Notes: a model not told the origin generated them from the sequence alone. A DNA stretch of 8,150 nt from Deltaproteobacteria bacterium (GCA_016193165.1 JACPST010000093.1:1-8150); one strand, 5' to 3'. Positions 1 through 5,917 are shown, counted from the first letter of the stretch. A program made the numbers and translations.

Positions 1-2
1 AC

Positions 3-515
3 TTTGTGGATGAAGAAAATCGCCGCATGGAAGTTTCTCTGAAGATTCAAAACTTAGGGTATGGAGGACTTTTACCGGAAGAAATTGAAAAAGCTCAAAC
101 AGACCCTACTGAGCTTCTCGCCTATTATGACGCGACTCCTGAAGATGCGACCGACGATATCGATCCTTTTAATACCGGAGCTCAATTTTTGCCTGCTCGA
201 TTTAAATTTTGGAGTCCTAAGCTGGATGTGCCTCCTCCTTCTGTAAAATTGATTGAAAAACTTTTGGTGCCTTCTTTAAAAAAAGATGAATGGACTCAGG
301 TGGTTTTTGATTGGGATATCTCTTCTCTGGCGTTCTCTGAATTTCCATATACGATCTATGTGCTTTTAAAACGGGCGAGTGGCACAGGATTTATTTCTGT
401 TCCTTTAGAAGAGGGGGGCGAAGTCAGAAAGCTTGTAAAAATGGAAGAGAGCAATTTGGAGAACAATAAGACCAAGGTGTTTGTTTATTTAGATCAAAAA
501 GTTCACCCCAAATAA
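3..515 (+). CDS. Unrecognised protein, 3' part (5' end outside window)
   Basis: The frame is already open at the left edge and ends at TAA 513-515. There is no ribosome binding site before the GTG at 6 or the ATG at 27, so this is most likely the C-terminal ~170 residues of a longer protein. The visible part is acidic near its start (a Glu/Asp-rich stretch with ATPEDATDDID). It then becomes a mixed strand-rich region with FKFWSPKLDVPPP and VVFDWDISSLAFSEFPYTIYVLL. I see no signal peptide, transmembrane helix, cysteine cluster or catalytic motif, and I do not recognise the family. It lies 55 nt upstream of the exported START-like gene on the same strand and could be co-transcribed with it. The call as coding rests on the long open frame and ordinary amino-acid composition. 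Confidence 0.7.
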   Translation, partial: FVDEENRRMEVSLKIQNLGYGGLLPEEIEKAQTDPTELLAYYDATPEDATDDIDPFNTGAQFLPARFKFWSPKLDVPPPSVKLIEKLLVPSLKKDEWTQVVFDWDISSLAFSEFPYTIYVLLKRASGTGFISVPLEEGGEVRKLVKMEESNLENNKTKVFVYLDQKVHPK

Positions 516-540
516 ATTTAAGTATTTTTTTTAGGATGCC

Positions 541-559
541 GATAATAAATATAGAAGGG
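541..559 (+). promoter_or_regulatory. Possible -10 element and ribosome binding site before the START-like gene
   Basis: GATAAT at 541-546 matches five of six bases of a -10 box, but no good -35 lies 17 nt upstream. GAAGGG at 554-559 could act as a Shine-Dalgarno sequence, though it sits 11 nt from the ATG at 571, a little far. The T-run at 525-532 just upstream has no GC-rich stem before it, so it is not a terminator for the preceding gene. Confidence 0.25.
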
Positions 560-570
560 CGATCCTGCAT

Positions 571-1452
571 ATGTATTTGAAATCACTTATATTTTTTGTT
601 TTTATCTTAAATTTTATTTCTTTTCCCCTCTTTGCAAAACCAGAAGAGTACTATGAAAAATCTGAGATTAGACAGCGCATGGAAAAGCGAGAAATTATCA
701 GTGTGGTCAAAATTGTAGATCCCCAAAGAGAAAATCTAAGGGTTTTGGATATGGCCGCTGCTGGAGTGATAGAAGGCGTGCCATTAGATAGAGCCATTGA
801 GCTTATGTCCGATTATGAAAATCTTCAAAAAATTGCTCCTGAGTATATCAAGCTTTCTGAGCTCATTGTGAAAAGACACAAAGAAAAAGGAAAGAAAAAA
901 AAGCAGTATTTAAAATATGTTCATATGAAAACCGAGGTTTCAACACTTTTAGGAACGTATAAGGTTGAAGTTTACTCTAAGGTGCAAGAAGAAAAGTTTC
1001 CTGAAAAGGGTATTGTCTATTGGGAAATTGTGCCAGGCAGTGAAGTGGGACGGAGCGATGCCCCTGGAGATTTTGTGGGGCTAAAAGGATTTGTCACTGT
1101 CGAAAAGTATCAACGTTTTTCCTCAGCGTCCGTGACTTCTGATCTCCCCGCGGGAAGGGGTGTGTATCGCGGCCGCCACCAAAAAGATCAGGCCTTTATG
1201 CTCTTTAAAGGAAAGATGGAAAAAGATCAAAAAGGTATTTCCAAAGTCGTTCCTAATTTTATTTTACAATTTGCGATGGAAGTTGCATTACAGCGAGTAG
1301 GAATTTTGCTGAGAAATTATTTAGAAACCATGAAAGATGTTCCTCACTCTCCAAAAAGCTTGGAAGAACTTGCCAAAGAAGAGGATGTAAGAATGAAACT
1401 TCTTGCCAAACCCAAATCGTCAGGAGATGCTCCTACGCCTGCTTCCCAATAA
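571..1452 (+). CDS. Exported START-like (SRPBCC superfamily) protein
   Basis: A 293-residue protein. Residues 1-22 form a signal peptide: Lys4, then a hydrophobic run LIFFVFILNFISFPL ending LFA, with likely cleavage before Lys23. Residues ~60-253 look like a START/SRPBCC helix-grip fold: an opening strand, then a helix with LMSDYENLQKIAPEYIK (79-94) like the 'YxxYPxF' helix of RatA/COQ10 proteins, then alternating strands, and a long C-terminal helix (LQFAMEVALQRVGILLRNYL). A lysine-rich loop lies at 102-112 (KRHKEKGKKKK). The tail (281-293) is Pro/Ser-rich and probably disordered. Proteins of this fold bind lipids or other hydrophobic ligands. A periplasmic lipid-binding or envelope role is an inference from the signal peptide. 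It is the first complete gene of the rightward run and lies 46 nt before glpX. The ligand is unknown, and the fold assignment is by pattern only. Confidence 0.7.
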   Translation: MYLKSLIFFVFILNFISFPLFAKPEEYYEKSEIRQRMEKREIISVVKIVDPQRENLRVLDMAAAGVIEGVPLDRAIELMSDYENLQKIAPEYIKLSELIVKRHKEKGKKKKQYLKYVHMKTEVSTLLGTYKVEVYSKVQEEKFPEKGIVYWEIVPGSEVGRSDAPGDFVGLKGFVTVEKYQRFSSASVTSDLPAGRGVYRGRHQKDQAFMLFKGKMEKDQKGISKVVPNFILQFAMEVALQRVGILLRNYLETMKDVPHSPKSLEELAKEEDVRMKLLAKPKSSGDAPTPASQ

Positions 1453-1458
1453 TTTTCA

Positions 1459-1488
1459 TTGACCCTCTTAAAAGTTGTGTACTAAATA
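1459..1488 (+). promoter_or_regulatory. Candidate sigma-70-type promoter for glpX
   Basis: TTGACC at 1459-1464 is a five-of-six match to the -35 box. The AT-rich segment TACTAAATA at 1480-1488 supplies weak -10 candidates with 15-18 nt spacing. Transcription would start at about 1492-1496, only a few bases before the ATG at 1499. No Shine-Dalgarno sequence is present, so the message may be nearly leaderless. Confidence 0.35.
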
Positions 1489-1498
1489 AGCTTTCCAT

Positions 1499-2455
1499 AT
1501 GGATCGAAACTTAGCTTTAGAATTGGTTCGTGTGACAGAAGCCGCGGCGATGGCTTCAGCCCGGTTTATGGGGCGTGGAGATGAAAAAGCAGCAGATCAA
1601 GCGGCTGTAAATGCCATGCGCTCCAGGCTCAATACCCTTTATTTTGATGGGACGGTGGTCATTGGAGAAGGCGAGCGAGATGAAGCGCCGATGCTTTATA
1701 TCGGAGAAAAAGTAGGGCGGGGAGAGCCCGGCCCCAAAGTGGATATTGCGCTGGATCCGCTGGAGGGAACCACCATTTGTGCCCGTGGAGATACGAACGC
1801 TCTTTCTTGCATTGCGATTGCCAAGGAAAAAAGATTTTTGCATGCTCCGGATACCTACATGCAAAAGATTGCCGTAGGCCCGGGTTTAAAAGAAGCCATT
1901 GATATTCAAGCGTCTGCCACAGAGAATTTAAAGGAAATTTCTAAAATTAAAAAATGTGACCTTCAAGATTTAACGGTTGTGATTTTAGATCGGCCAAGAC
2001 ATGCCGATCTCATTGACGAAGTTCGAAAGAGCGGATCTCGTATTATGCTCATTCGGGATGGAGATGTGTCTGCGTCCATTGCAACGTGTCGTCCAAGATC
2101 CGGGGTAGATGTGCTCATGGGGATTGGAGGAGCTCCAGAAGGCGTTTTATCGGCCGCGGCTCTTCGGTGTATGGGCGGCTATATGGAAGGGATTTTAAAA
2201 CCGAGAAACGATGAAGAAATTCAAAGAGCTAAAAAAATGGGAATTTCAGATATCCACAAAGTTTGGAAGCTGGATGAGCTGGCCGATGGCCATGTGATGT
2301 TTTGCGCTACGGGAGTGACAGATGGTCCCCTTTTAAATGGCGTTCGTTTTTTACCCGGCGGAGCCACCACTCATTCGATTGTGATGCGTTCTGAAACGGG
2401 AACGATACGAGAAATTTCAGCCCGGCACTCTTTTGATAAAAAACCTAAGTATTAA
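1499..2455 (+). CDS. glpX: Class II fructose-1,6-bisphosphatase GlpX
   Basis: GlpX hydrolyses fructose 1,6-bisphosphate to fructose 6-phosphate plus phosphate, the committed step of gluconeogenesis, in the cytoplasm and with divalent metal. The 318-residue length fits the family. Metal and substrate motifs are all present: Asp33 in AADQAAV, Glu57 in VIGEGERDEAPML (54-66), Asp86 and Glu89 in DIALDPLEGTT (82-92), and Glu214 in GIGGAPEGV (208-216). The RDGDVSASI block (186-194) and DGPLLNGVRF (275-284) are also typical. No key residue is missing. The ATG at 1499 is chosen because MDRNLALELVRVTEAAA is the usual family N-terminus. There is no Shine-Dalgarno sequence in front of it. The next gene begins 3 nt after the stop, so the two are almost certainly co-transcribed. 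Class I and class II enzymes are unrelated in sequence, and this is clearly class II. Confidence 0.97.
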   Translation: MDRNLALELVRVTEAAAMASARFMGRGDEKAADQAAVNAMRSRLNTLYFDGTVVIGEGERDEAPMLYIGEKVGRGEPGPKVDIALDPLEGTTICARGDTNALSCIAIAKEKRFLHAPDTYMQKIAVGPGLKEAIDIQASATENLKEISKIKKCDLQDLTVVILDRPRHADLIDEVRKSGSRIMLIRDGDVSASIATCRPRSGVDVLMGIGGAPEGVLSAAALRCMGGYMEGILKPRNDEEIQRAKKMGISDIHKVWKLDELADGHVMFCATGVTDGPLLNGVRFLPGGATTHSIVMRSETGTIREISARHSFDKKPKY

Positions 2456-2458
2456 ATC

Positions 2459-2881
2459 ATGTCTAAAGTATCTTTAACCAAAGAAGTTTCTGCTCCTATT
2501 CAAGATTTTTATGCCATTGTGGCGGATTACGAAAGCTATCCCAAATTTATTTCTGAGATTAAGAAAGCCAGAGTAGTTTGCGAAAAACCCAAACGTGTGG
2601 AATTTACTTTAGAACTCATGAAGACGTTTCAATATATTTTAGAGTTTAAAGAAAAATCTCCTTCAGAAGTTTCTTGGAAATTGGTTGAAAGCAACCTCTT
2701 TCAAAAAAATTCGGGAGGGTGGAAGCTTAAAGAAAAAAAGGGTGTTTTAGAAGCTACGTATACTCTGGATGTGGAGTTTGGATTTTTTGTGCCTTCGCTG
2801 ATTACCAACCCTTTGGTGAAAAGAGATTTGCCTAAGATGATTGAGCGCTTTGAAGCCCGCGCGTTAGCGAAAGTGGTTTAG
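2459..2881 (+). CDS. RatA/COQ10-like SRPBCC family protein
   Basis: A 140-residue, single-domain, cytoplasmic protein with no signal peptide. The pattern is that of the polyketide-cyclase/COQ10 START-like family: opening strand VSLTKEVSAPIQDFYAIV, helix motif VADYESYPKFISEIKKARVV (21-40), a run of strands, and a final long helix ending at residue 138. Members include COQ10, which binds ubiquinone in respiration, and RatA, described in E. coli as affecting 70S ribosome assembly. The sequence does not say which applies, so no symbol is given. It follows glpX by 3 nt with no Shine-Dalgarno sequence, which suggests translation by re-initiation. Its last 18 nt overlap the end of the convergent beta-barrel gene. 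It resembles the upstream exported protein in fold, so two START-like genes flank glpX. Confidence 0.8.
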   Translation: MSKVSLTKEVSAPIQDFYAIVADYESYPKFISEIKKARVVCEKPKRVEFTLELMKTFQYILEFKEKSPSEVSWKLVESNLFQKNSGGWKLKEKKGVLEATYTLDVEFGFFVPSLITNPLVKRDLPKMIERFEARALAKVV

Positions 2882-4204
2882 AAAGTCTTTGTTTTCAGAT
2901 TCTTCCGAATAATTCTTTTCAAATTCTTTATTCGACGGAACATTTTTTGTTTCCACGTTTAGCTCTTCTTTTTCAACCGCTTTGGGTTTTTCTAGTGTCA
3001 CAGGCGGTTGGTCTTGGGTGGTAAGGGGGATCTCTGGTAGAGAGCGTTCTACAGGTTTAGGCGTTTTGGGTGACTTAGGCGTGAGAACGATTTCTTGTTC
3101 TTTAGGTTTTTCGGGCTTGATCTTTTCCAACACTATTTTCTTTTTAGACTTTTTAAGTGGATAAATAGGCCATTTTCCATTTCGGATGGTTTCAAGATCT
3201 AGAGGACCATAAGCTTTAATAGAGAGTGCGATTTCTTGGATTAAAACTTCTTCTGGAACGGAACTGTCGATGGGATAAATGGGATAGACAGATGTTTTAG
3301 GGGACTCAATTTTTTCTTCACTTTTCTCTTCTGCTTGTTCCTCTATTTTTTCTTCAGACTTTGAAGTAAAACTCAATCCTGCAAAAACAGTAAATTTAGG
3401 AGTTAGAGAAACACCTTCGTATCTTTTGTTTGCAAAGCCATGGTTAAAGCCCATATTTAATTTCCATGGAGAAGAAACCGAGGGAAGAATCGTCATCCCT
3501 AGGGTAATGCGATTGGGGTTTTTAAACACAGGAGGAACTTCGGATCCCAGCGCTTGATCTAAAGAATATTCAATGTAAGGGTTAACCTGTTGTGTCGCGG
3601 CCCACTCTAAGCCTAGGCCATAGCTTACGGTATTTCGTTTAGAAAGACCGTAGAGTTCGTTGTGTTCAAAACGAGAAAGATCAAATCCTTCCATGACTTT
3701 TTTAGCTTGGCTATAGGAAAACTCTGTATTGAAGTGAAGTTTGAAAGAGGAAAGAATAGTGGTCGTGAGCAAGCGCGCTCGCCCACTGCTGCCTTTAAAC
3801 ACAGGGACACCGGTTCCGTTTAAAAGAACATACGCGGTTTCTAATCCCAAAAGATCTTTTTTGGATACAGGAAGTAAAATTTTAGATCCGAGTTCTGATT
3901 TTGTAAAAGAAACAGATTGGAGGGTTGAAAGAATTTTACTGTTATTATTGAGAAATGTCTTTCTGGCTAAGAAAAGTTCCAGAGAAGAAAAAGGGGCATA
4001 GTTTAGAAAAATAGAACTTCCATGAAAGTCATTTTGGCCGCTAAATTGAACCTTCTTAGAGTGAAAATACTCTTCTTGATAGCCTACGATAAGAGATCCT
4101 TTGGAGTTAGGTTCCGCGGTAGAAACATGAGGGCCGGCATAGGCCGAATGACACACCAAAACCATTAAAATAAGGGGTATAAAAGATATGGAAATCTTTC
4201 GCAT
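2864..4204 (-). CDS. Exported putative outer-membrane beta-barrel protein with long charged C-terminal tail
   Basis: I start this at the ATG at 4204 because it opens a clear signal peptide (MRKISISFIPLILMVLVCHS then AYA, cleavage before Gly24). The frame stays open upstream to a GTG at 4303, but that stretch reads through two hairpins and looks non-coding. The protein has 446 residues. Residues ~35-280 show alternating polar/hydrophobic segments rich in Tyr, Phe, Gly, Ser and Asn (SLIVGYQEEYF, SSIFLNYAPF, SYGLGLEWAATQQVNPYIEYSL, FTVFAGLSFT), as in outer-membrane barrels. Residues 282-306 are Glu/Lys-rich. Residues 307-350 carry a YPIYPI...KWPIYPL motif pair. Residues 351-446 are a Lys/Pro/Glu-rich, probably disordered tail. 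A barrel followed by a ~165-residue tail is unusual, and the tail may reach into the periplasm. The function is unknown. There is no Shine-Dalgarno sequence. A sigma-54 promoter lies upstream. Confidence 0.75.
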   Translation of the reverse strand: MRKISISFIPLILMVLVCHSAYAGPHVSTAEPNSKGSLIVGYQEEYFHSKKVQFSGQNDFHGSSIFLNYAPFSSLELFLARKTFLNNNSKILSTLQSVSFTKSELGSKILLPVSKKDLLGLETAYVLLNGTGVPVFKGSSGRARLLTTTILSSFKLHFNTEFSYSQAKKVMEGFDLSRFEHNELYGLSKRNTVSYGLGLEWAATQQVNPYIEYSLDQALGSEVPPVFKNPNRITLGMTILPSVSSPWKLNMGFNHGFANKRYEGVSLTPKFTVFAGLSFTSKSEEKIEEQAEEKSEEKIESPKTSVYPIYPIDSSVPEEVLIQEIALSIKAYGPLDLETIRNGKWPIYPLKKSKKKIVLEKIKPEKPKEQEIVLTPKSPKTPKPVERSLPEIPLTTQDQPPVTLEKPKAVEKEELNVETKNVPSNKEFEKNYSEESENKDFLNHFR

Positions 4205-4218
4205 TTTGAAAATACCAG

Positions 4219-4236
4219 TGCGAGCGTTAGCTCGCA
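4219..4236. repeat. Hairpin: 7-bp GC-rich stem, GTTA loop
   Basis: TGCGAGC at 4219-4225 pairs perfectly with GCTCGCA at 4230-4236 around a 4-nt loop. It is in the leader of the barrel gene, 15 nt before its ATG. No T-run follows directly on either strand, so it is not a convincing terminator. It could affect access to the start codon or be half of a mobile palindromic element together with the hairpin at 4271-4293. Confidence 0.75.
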
Positions 4237-4270
4237 TGAATGTAATAGACTGTTCCATAATTTGGACGAT

Positions 4271-4293
4271 TCCCCTGCCTTTAAGGCAGGGGA
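4271..4293. repeat. Large palindrome: 11-bp arms, CCCCTGCC/GGCAGGGG core
   Basis: TCCCCTGCCTT at 4271-4281 is the exact reverse complement of AAGGCAGGGGA at 4283-4293, with a single base between. A folded form would have a stem of about 9 bp and a small loop. It is GC-rich in an AT-rich intergenic region. It would be transcribed as part of the barrel gene's leader. No oligo-T tract follows on either strand, which argues against a terminator. The shape resembles REP elements or the end hairpins of IS200/IS605-type transposons, but no transposase is near. Confidence 0.8.
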
Positions 4294-4326
4294 GAGTCAA
4301 CACCTTCTCTTCTATCTTTTAAATAT

Positions 4327-4343
4327 AGCAAGGATTGTGCCAG
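4327..4343 (-). promoter_or_regulatory. Sigma-54 (RpoN) promoter for the beta-barrel gene
   Basis: Read on the minus strand this is CTGGCACAATCCTTGCT, an exact match to the TGGCAC-N5-TTGC(A/T) consensus. The -24 GG is at 4341-4340 and the -12 GC at 4329-4328, with the required 10-bp spacing. Transcription would begin near 4316-4317, about 112 nt before the ATG at 4204. RpoN promoters need an activating ATPase bound upstream. A dyad at 4419-4443 lies at a suitable distance of roughly 100-127 nt. Confidence 0.8.
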
Positions 4344-4358
4344 CTAAGGATTTCTTAA

Positions 4359-4371
4359 TAACCTATTGAAA
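4359..4371 (-). promoter_or_regulatory. IHF-like site between promoter and upstream dyad
   Basis: On the minus strand TTTCAATAGGTTA matches the IHF consensus WATCAANNNNTTR except at its second base. It lies in an AT-rich stretch (4351-4394) between the sigma-54 promoter and the dyad. That is where DNA bending commonly helps enhancer-bound activators reach RpoN polymerase. AT-rich DNA gives chance matches easily, so this is weak on its own. Confidence 0.3.
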
Positions 4372-4418
4372 TAATTTGTATTTTTATTGTTATCCATGAG
4401 GTGTTCTGGGATACAAAA

Positions 4419-4443
4419 TGTTCAGAATTTAATCATCTGAACA
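4419..4443. promoter_or_regulatory. Perfect 8-bp inverted repeat, candidate activator binding site
   Basis: TGTTCAGA at 4419-4426 and TCTGAACA at 4436-4443 are perfect inverted copies separated by 9 nt. A related half-site, TGTTCTGG, starts at 4402. The dyad centre is about 115 nt upstream of the predicted sigma-54 start point and about 23-28 nt upstream of the -35 of the rightward gene. It could therefore be an enhancer for the leftward gene, an operator for the rightward one, or both. Confidence 0.55.
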
Positions 4444-4453
4444 AAAAAAGTCA

Positions 4454-4482
4454 TTGCAAATTTTAGCCTTCGCCCTTATTTT
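4454..4482 (+). promoter_or_regulatory. Candidate sigma-70-type promoter for the HELYH protein gene
   Basis: TTGCAA at 4454-4459 and TATTTT at 4477-4482 each match four of six consensus bases with 17-nt spacing. The start point would fall near 4489, about 5 nt before the ATG at 4494. No Shine-Dalgarno sequence precedes that ATG, so the message may be nearly leaderless, as suggested for glpX. Confidence 0.35.
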
Positions 4483-4493
4483 ATGCGCTTCCT

Positions 4494-5126
4494 ATGTTTG
4501 ACTTTGCCCGCCATATGCATTGCCTCATTGAAGATATTACTCAAAAAGTTCCTCTTTTTTCACATATTGAGTCTCACCGAATTTTGGTGAGTTGTGCCGA
4601 TGCTCGTTCTCATGGGGATTATGGAACCTGGGCTCAAATTTATCCCATGAAATATGAAAATGGTCATTACTCTATTCGGGAACGACAAGGGTCAAAGATT
4701 TATTTATTTAAAACAGATCGTTTAAAAATGGGGCGCACAGAAATTTTATATATCATTTATTTTTTAATGCCTCGCTTTCAAAATCTTTCTTATTTTCAAA
4801 AGCTGGAAACACTTTTTCATGAGCTCTATCATATTAGTTCCGAATTTGATGGGAAATTAAGAGTGATGCATCCTCGGTTTATTTTTCATGGGCTTTCCAT
4901 TAAAGAGTATGATCGAAATATTCGGTATTGGGCGCGTCAGTATTTAAATTCTAAGCCCAGTTTTTTTAGAAACAAGTTCTTAGAATATTCCTTTCGAGAG
5001 TTAGAGGATAAATTTGGTAAAGTTGATTTGGTTTATATCCCTGAGCCTAAAGAAACGCTTCGCGTGATGATGTCTCATCGAAAAAATCGGCCTAGGCCGG
5101 CAAAGAAAAAATTAAAGACCGTATAA
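4494..5126 (+). CDS. Putative metallopeptidase-like protein with HELYH motif and basic tail
   Basis: A 210-residue cytoplasmic protein without a signal peptide. Residues 106-126 hold the HExxH zinc motif (His109, Glu110, His113), followed by SSEFDGKLRVMHPRF. The arrangement HELxH...FDGxxRxxH resembles what I recall of the putative phage metallopeptidase domain family, whose members occur in phages and in bacterial chromosomes; this is recall, not a search. His126 is a candidate third metal ligand (inference). A preceding segment, KMGRTEILYIIYFLMPRFQNL (78-98), is hydrophobic/aromatic and probably packs against the catalytic helix. The last 15 residues (RKNRPRPAKKKLKTV) are strongly basic and could bind nucleic acid. 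The ATG at 4494 is the first in frame after the likely promoter; Met8 (4515) is an alternative. It overlaps the matrixin-like gene tail to tail by 15 nt. The substrate is unknown. Confidence 0.7.
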   Translation: MFDFARHMHCLIEDITQKVPLFSHIESHRILVSCADARSHGDYGTWAQIYPMKYENGHYSIRERQGSKIYLFKTDRLKMGRTEILYIIYFLMPRFQNLSYFQKLETLFHELYHISSEFDGKLRVMHPRFIFHGLSIKEYDRNIRYWARQYLNSKPSFFRNKFLEYSFRELEDKFGKVDLVYIPEPKETLRVMMSHRKNRPRPAKKKLKTV

Positions 5127-5786
5127 GGTTTGCACGCGCTGGATATCTCGGGTGCTTAATCCTCTTTGAATCCCTTCGGAAATTGAGCGATTCATGATAC
5201 TGATTTGAGGGGTTGTGGTATCGTCGTGATCTAATCCTAAGACGTGTCCCAGTTCATGAAGGGCAATAGAGGTTAAGTCATATTTCTGGGGATGATATTG
5301 AAAAGACAAATTAAAACTTTGGTTAATCATGATATCGGCATCTACTAAAAATTCACGGTAGTGATAGATGGTTTTTGCAGGTTCATCTATTGATCCACAA
5401 ATCATGACACTTTGATCGCATTGAGTCCAGTTGGTTCCAGATCGTATGCCGATAATATGAGTAGAGGGATCATTTTCGCTCCCAATCGGATCTGGCGTAG
5501 AGCGATCGACTACTTGAAGGACAGGAAATCCCAATGCTCCATTCCAAATTTGAATTGCCTCATCGAAAGCTTGTCTGGCATCTTCTGTCATCGATGTTCC
5601 GTATTTCAAATAAATAGGCATATTTTTTCCCCAGCTTAAGGGCCTGCAGTCCGAAGAGAGGAGATAGCCTGCTGAGCTGATAGAGGCATCACACTGGCCT
5701 AACTCTGACTCAAGCATGGGGCCACATCCCATAAGCATGATTAGGGATAAGAAAAATAAAAAGAATGGGATCTTGTATTTTTTCAC
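5112..5786 (-). CDS. Matrixin-like (M10) zinc metallopeptidase lipoprotein
   Basis: A 224-residue secreted protease candidate. Residues 1-20 are a lipoprotein signal peptide (KK, then IPFFLFFLSLIML) ending in the lipobox LMGC with lipidated Cys21. Gly follows the Cys, so there is no Asp+2 retention signal and the outer membrane is the likely site. The catalytic zinc motif is complete: HELGHVLGLDH (177-187), giving His177, His181 and His187 as ligands and Glu178 as the base. The Met-turn follows at SIMNRSI with Met198. Upstream strands at 136-156 include DADIMINQSF, as in matrixins. Cys32/Cys47 and Cys123/Cys130 may form disulfides. There is no obvious cysteine-switch propeptide. The start is GTG at 5786, because an in-frame TAG closes the frame four codons upstream; a GGAG just 1 nt before the GTG is too close to be a normal ribosome binding site. 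It overlaps the HELYH gene by 15 nt. Confidence 0.88.
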   Translation of the reverse strand: MKKYKIPFFLFFLSLIMLMGCGPMLESELGQCDASISSAGYLLSSDCRPLSWGKNMPIYLKYGTSMTEDARQAFDEAIQIWNGALGFPVLQVVDRSTPDPIGSENDPSTHIIGIRSGTNWTQCDQSVMICGSIDEPAKTIYHYREFLVDADIMINQSFNLSFQYHPQKYDLTSIALHELGHVLGLDHDDTTTPQISIMNRSISEGIQRGLSTRDIQRVQTLYGL

Positions 5787-5800
5787 ACTCCATTTCTATT

Positions 5801-5816
5801 TCAAAATGAGTGCCAA
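5801..5816 (-). promoter_or_regulatory. Imperfect sigma-54-like promoter before the matrixin-like gene
   Basis: The minus strand reads TTGGCAC at 5816-5810, then five bases, then TTGA at 5804-5801. The -24 box is perfect and the spacing correct, but the -12 element is GA instead of GC, a position that normally matters. The start point would be near 5790, just before the GTG at 5786. This could be a weak RpoN promoter or a chance match. No good sigma-70 promoter is visible in the same region. Confidence 0.3.
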
Positions 5817-5917
5817 AATGAAAATAAAATTATTCCTGTGATATCAATATGTTAAAGTTTTTGAGTTTATTTTTAAATTGAAGATTGTGCCAAAAAATGA
5901 TAGACAGAGACCTAAAT

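Noticed and set aside
516..535. T-rich stretch after the first gene as a terminator
   Set aside because: There is no GC-rich stem before the T-run.
1556..1864. 102-codon open frame on the minus strand inside glpX
   Set aside because: It is antisense to a strongly conserved enzyme, has no family resemblance and no ribosome binding site.
4271..4293. Strong palindrome as a rho-independent terminator
   Set aside because: No run of T follows the stem on either strand, and on the minus strand it lies inside the leader of a gene.
4205..4303. 33-codon N-terminal extension of the barrel gene back to GTG 4303
   Set aside because: The extension runs through two palindromes and would bury the clear signal peptide that begins at 4204.
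5875..5892. Second sigma-54 promoter (minus strand TGGCACAATC)
   Set aside because: At the correct 5-nt spacing the -12 position reads TCAA rather than TTGC, so only the -24 half is present.
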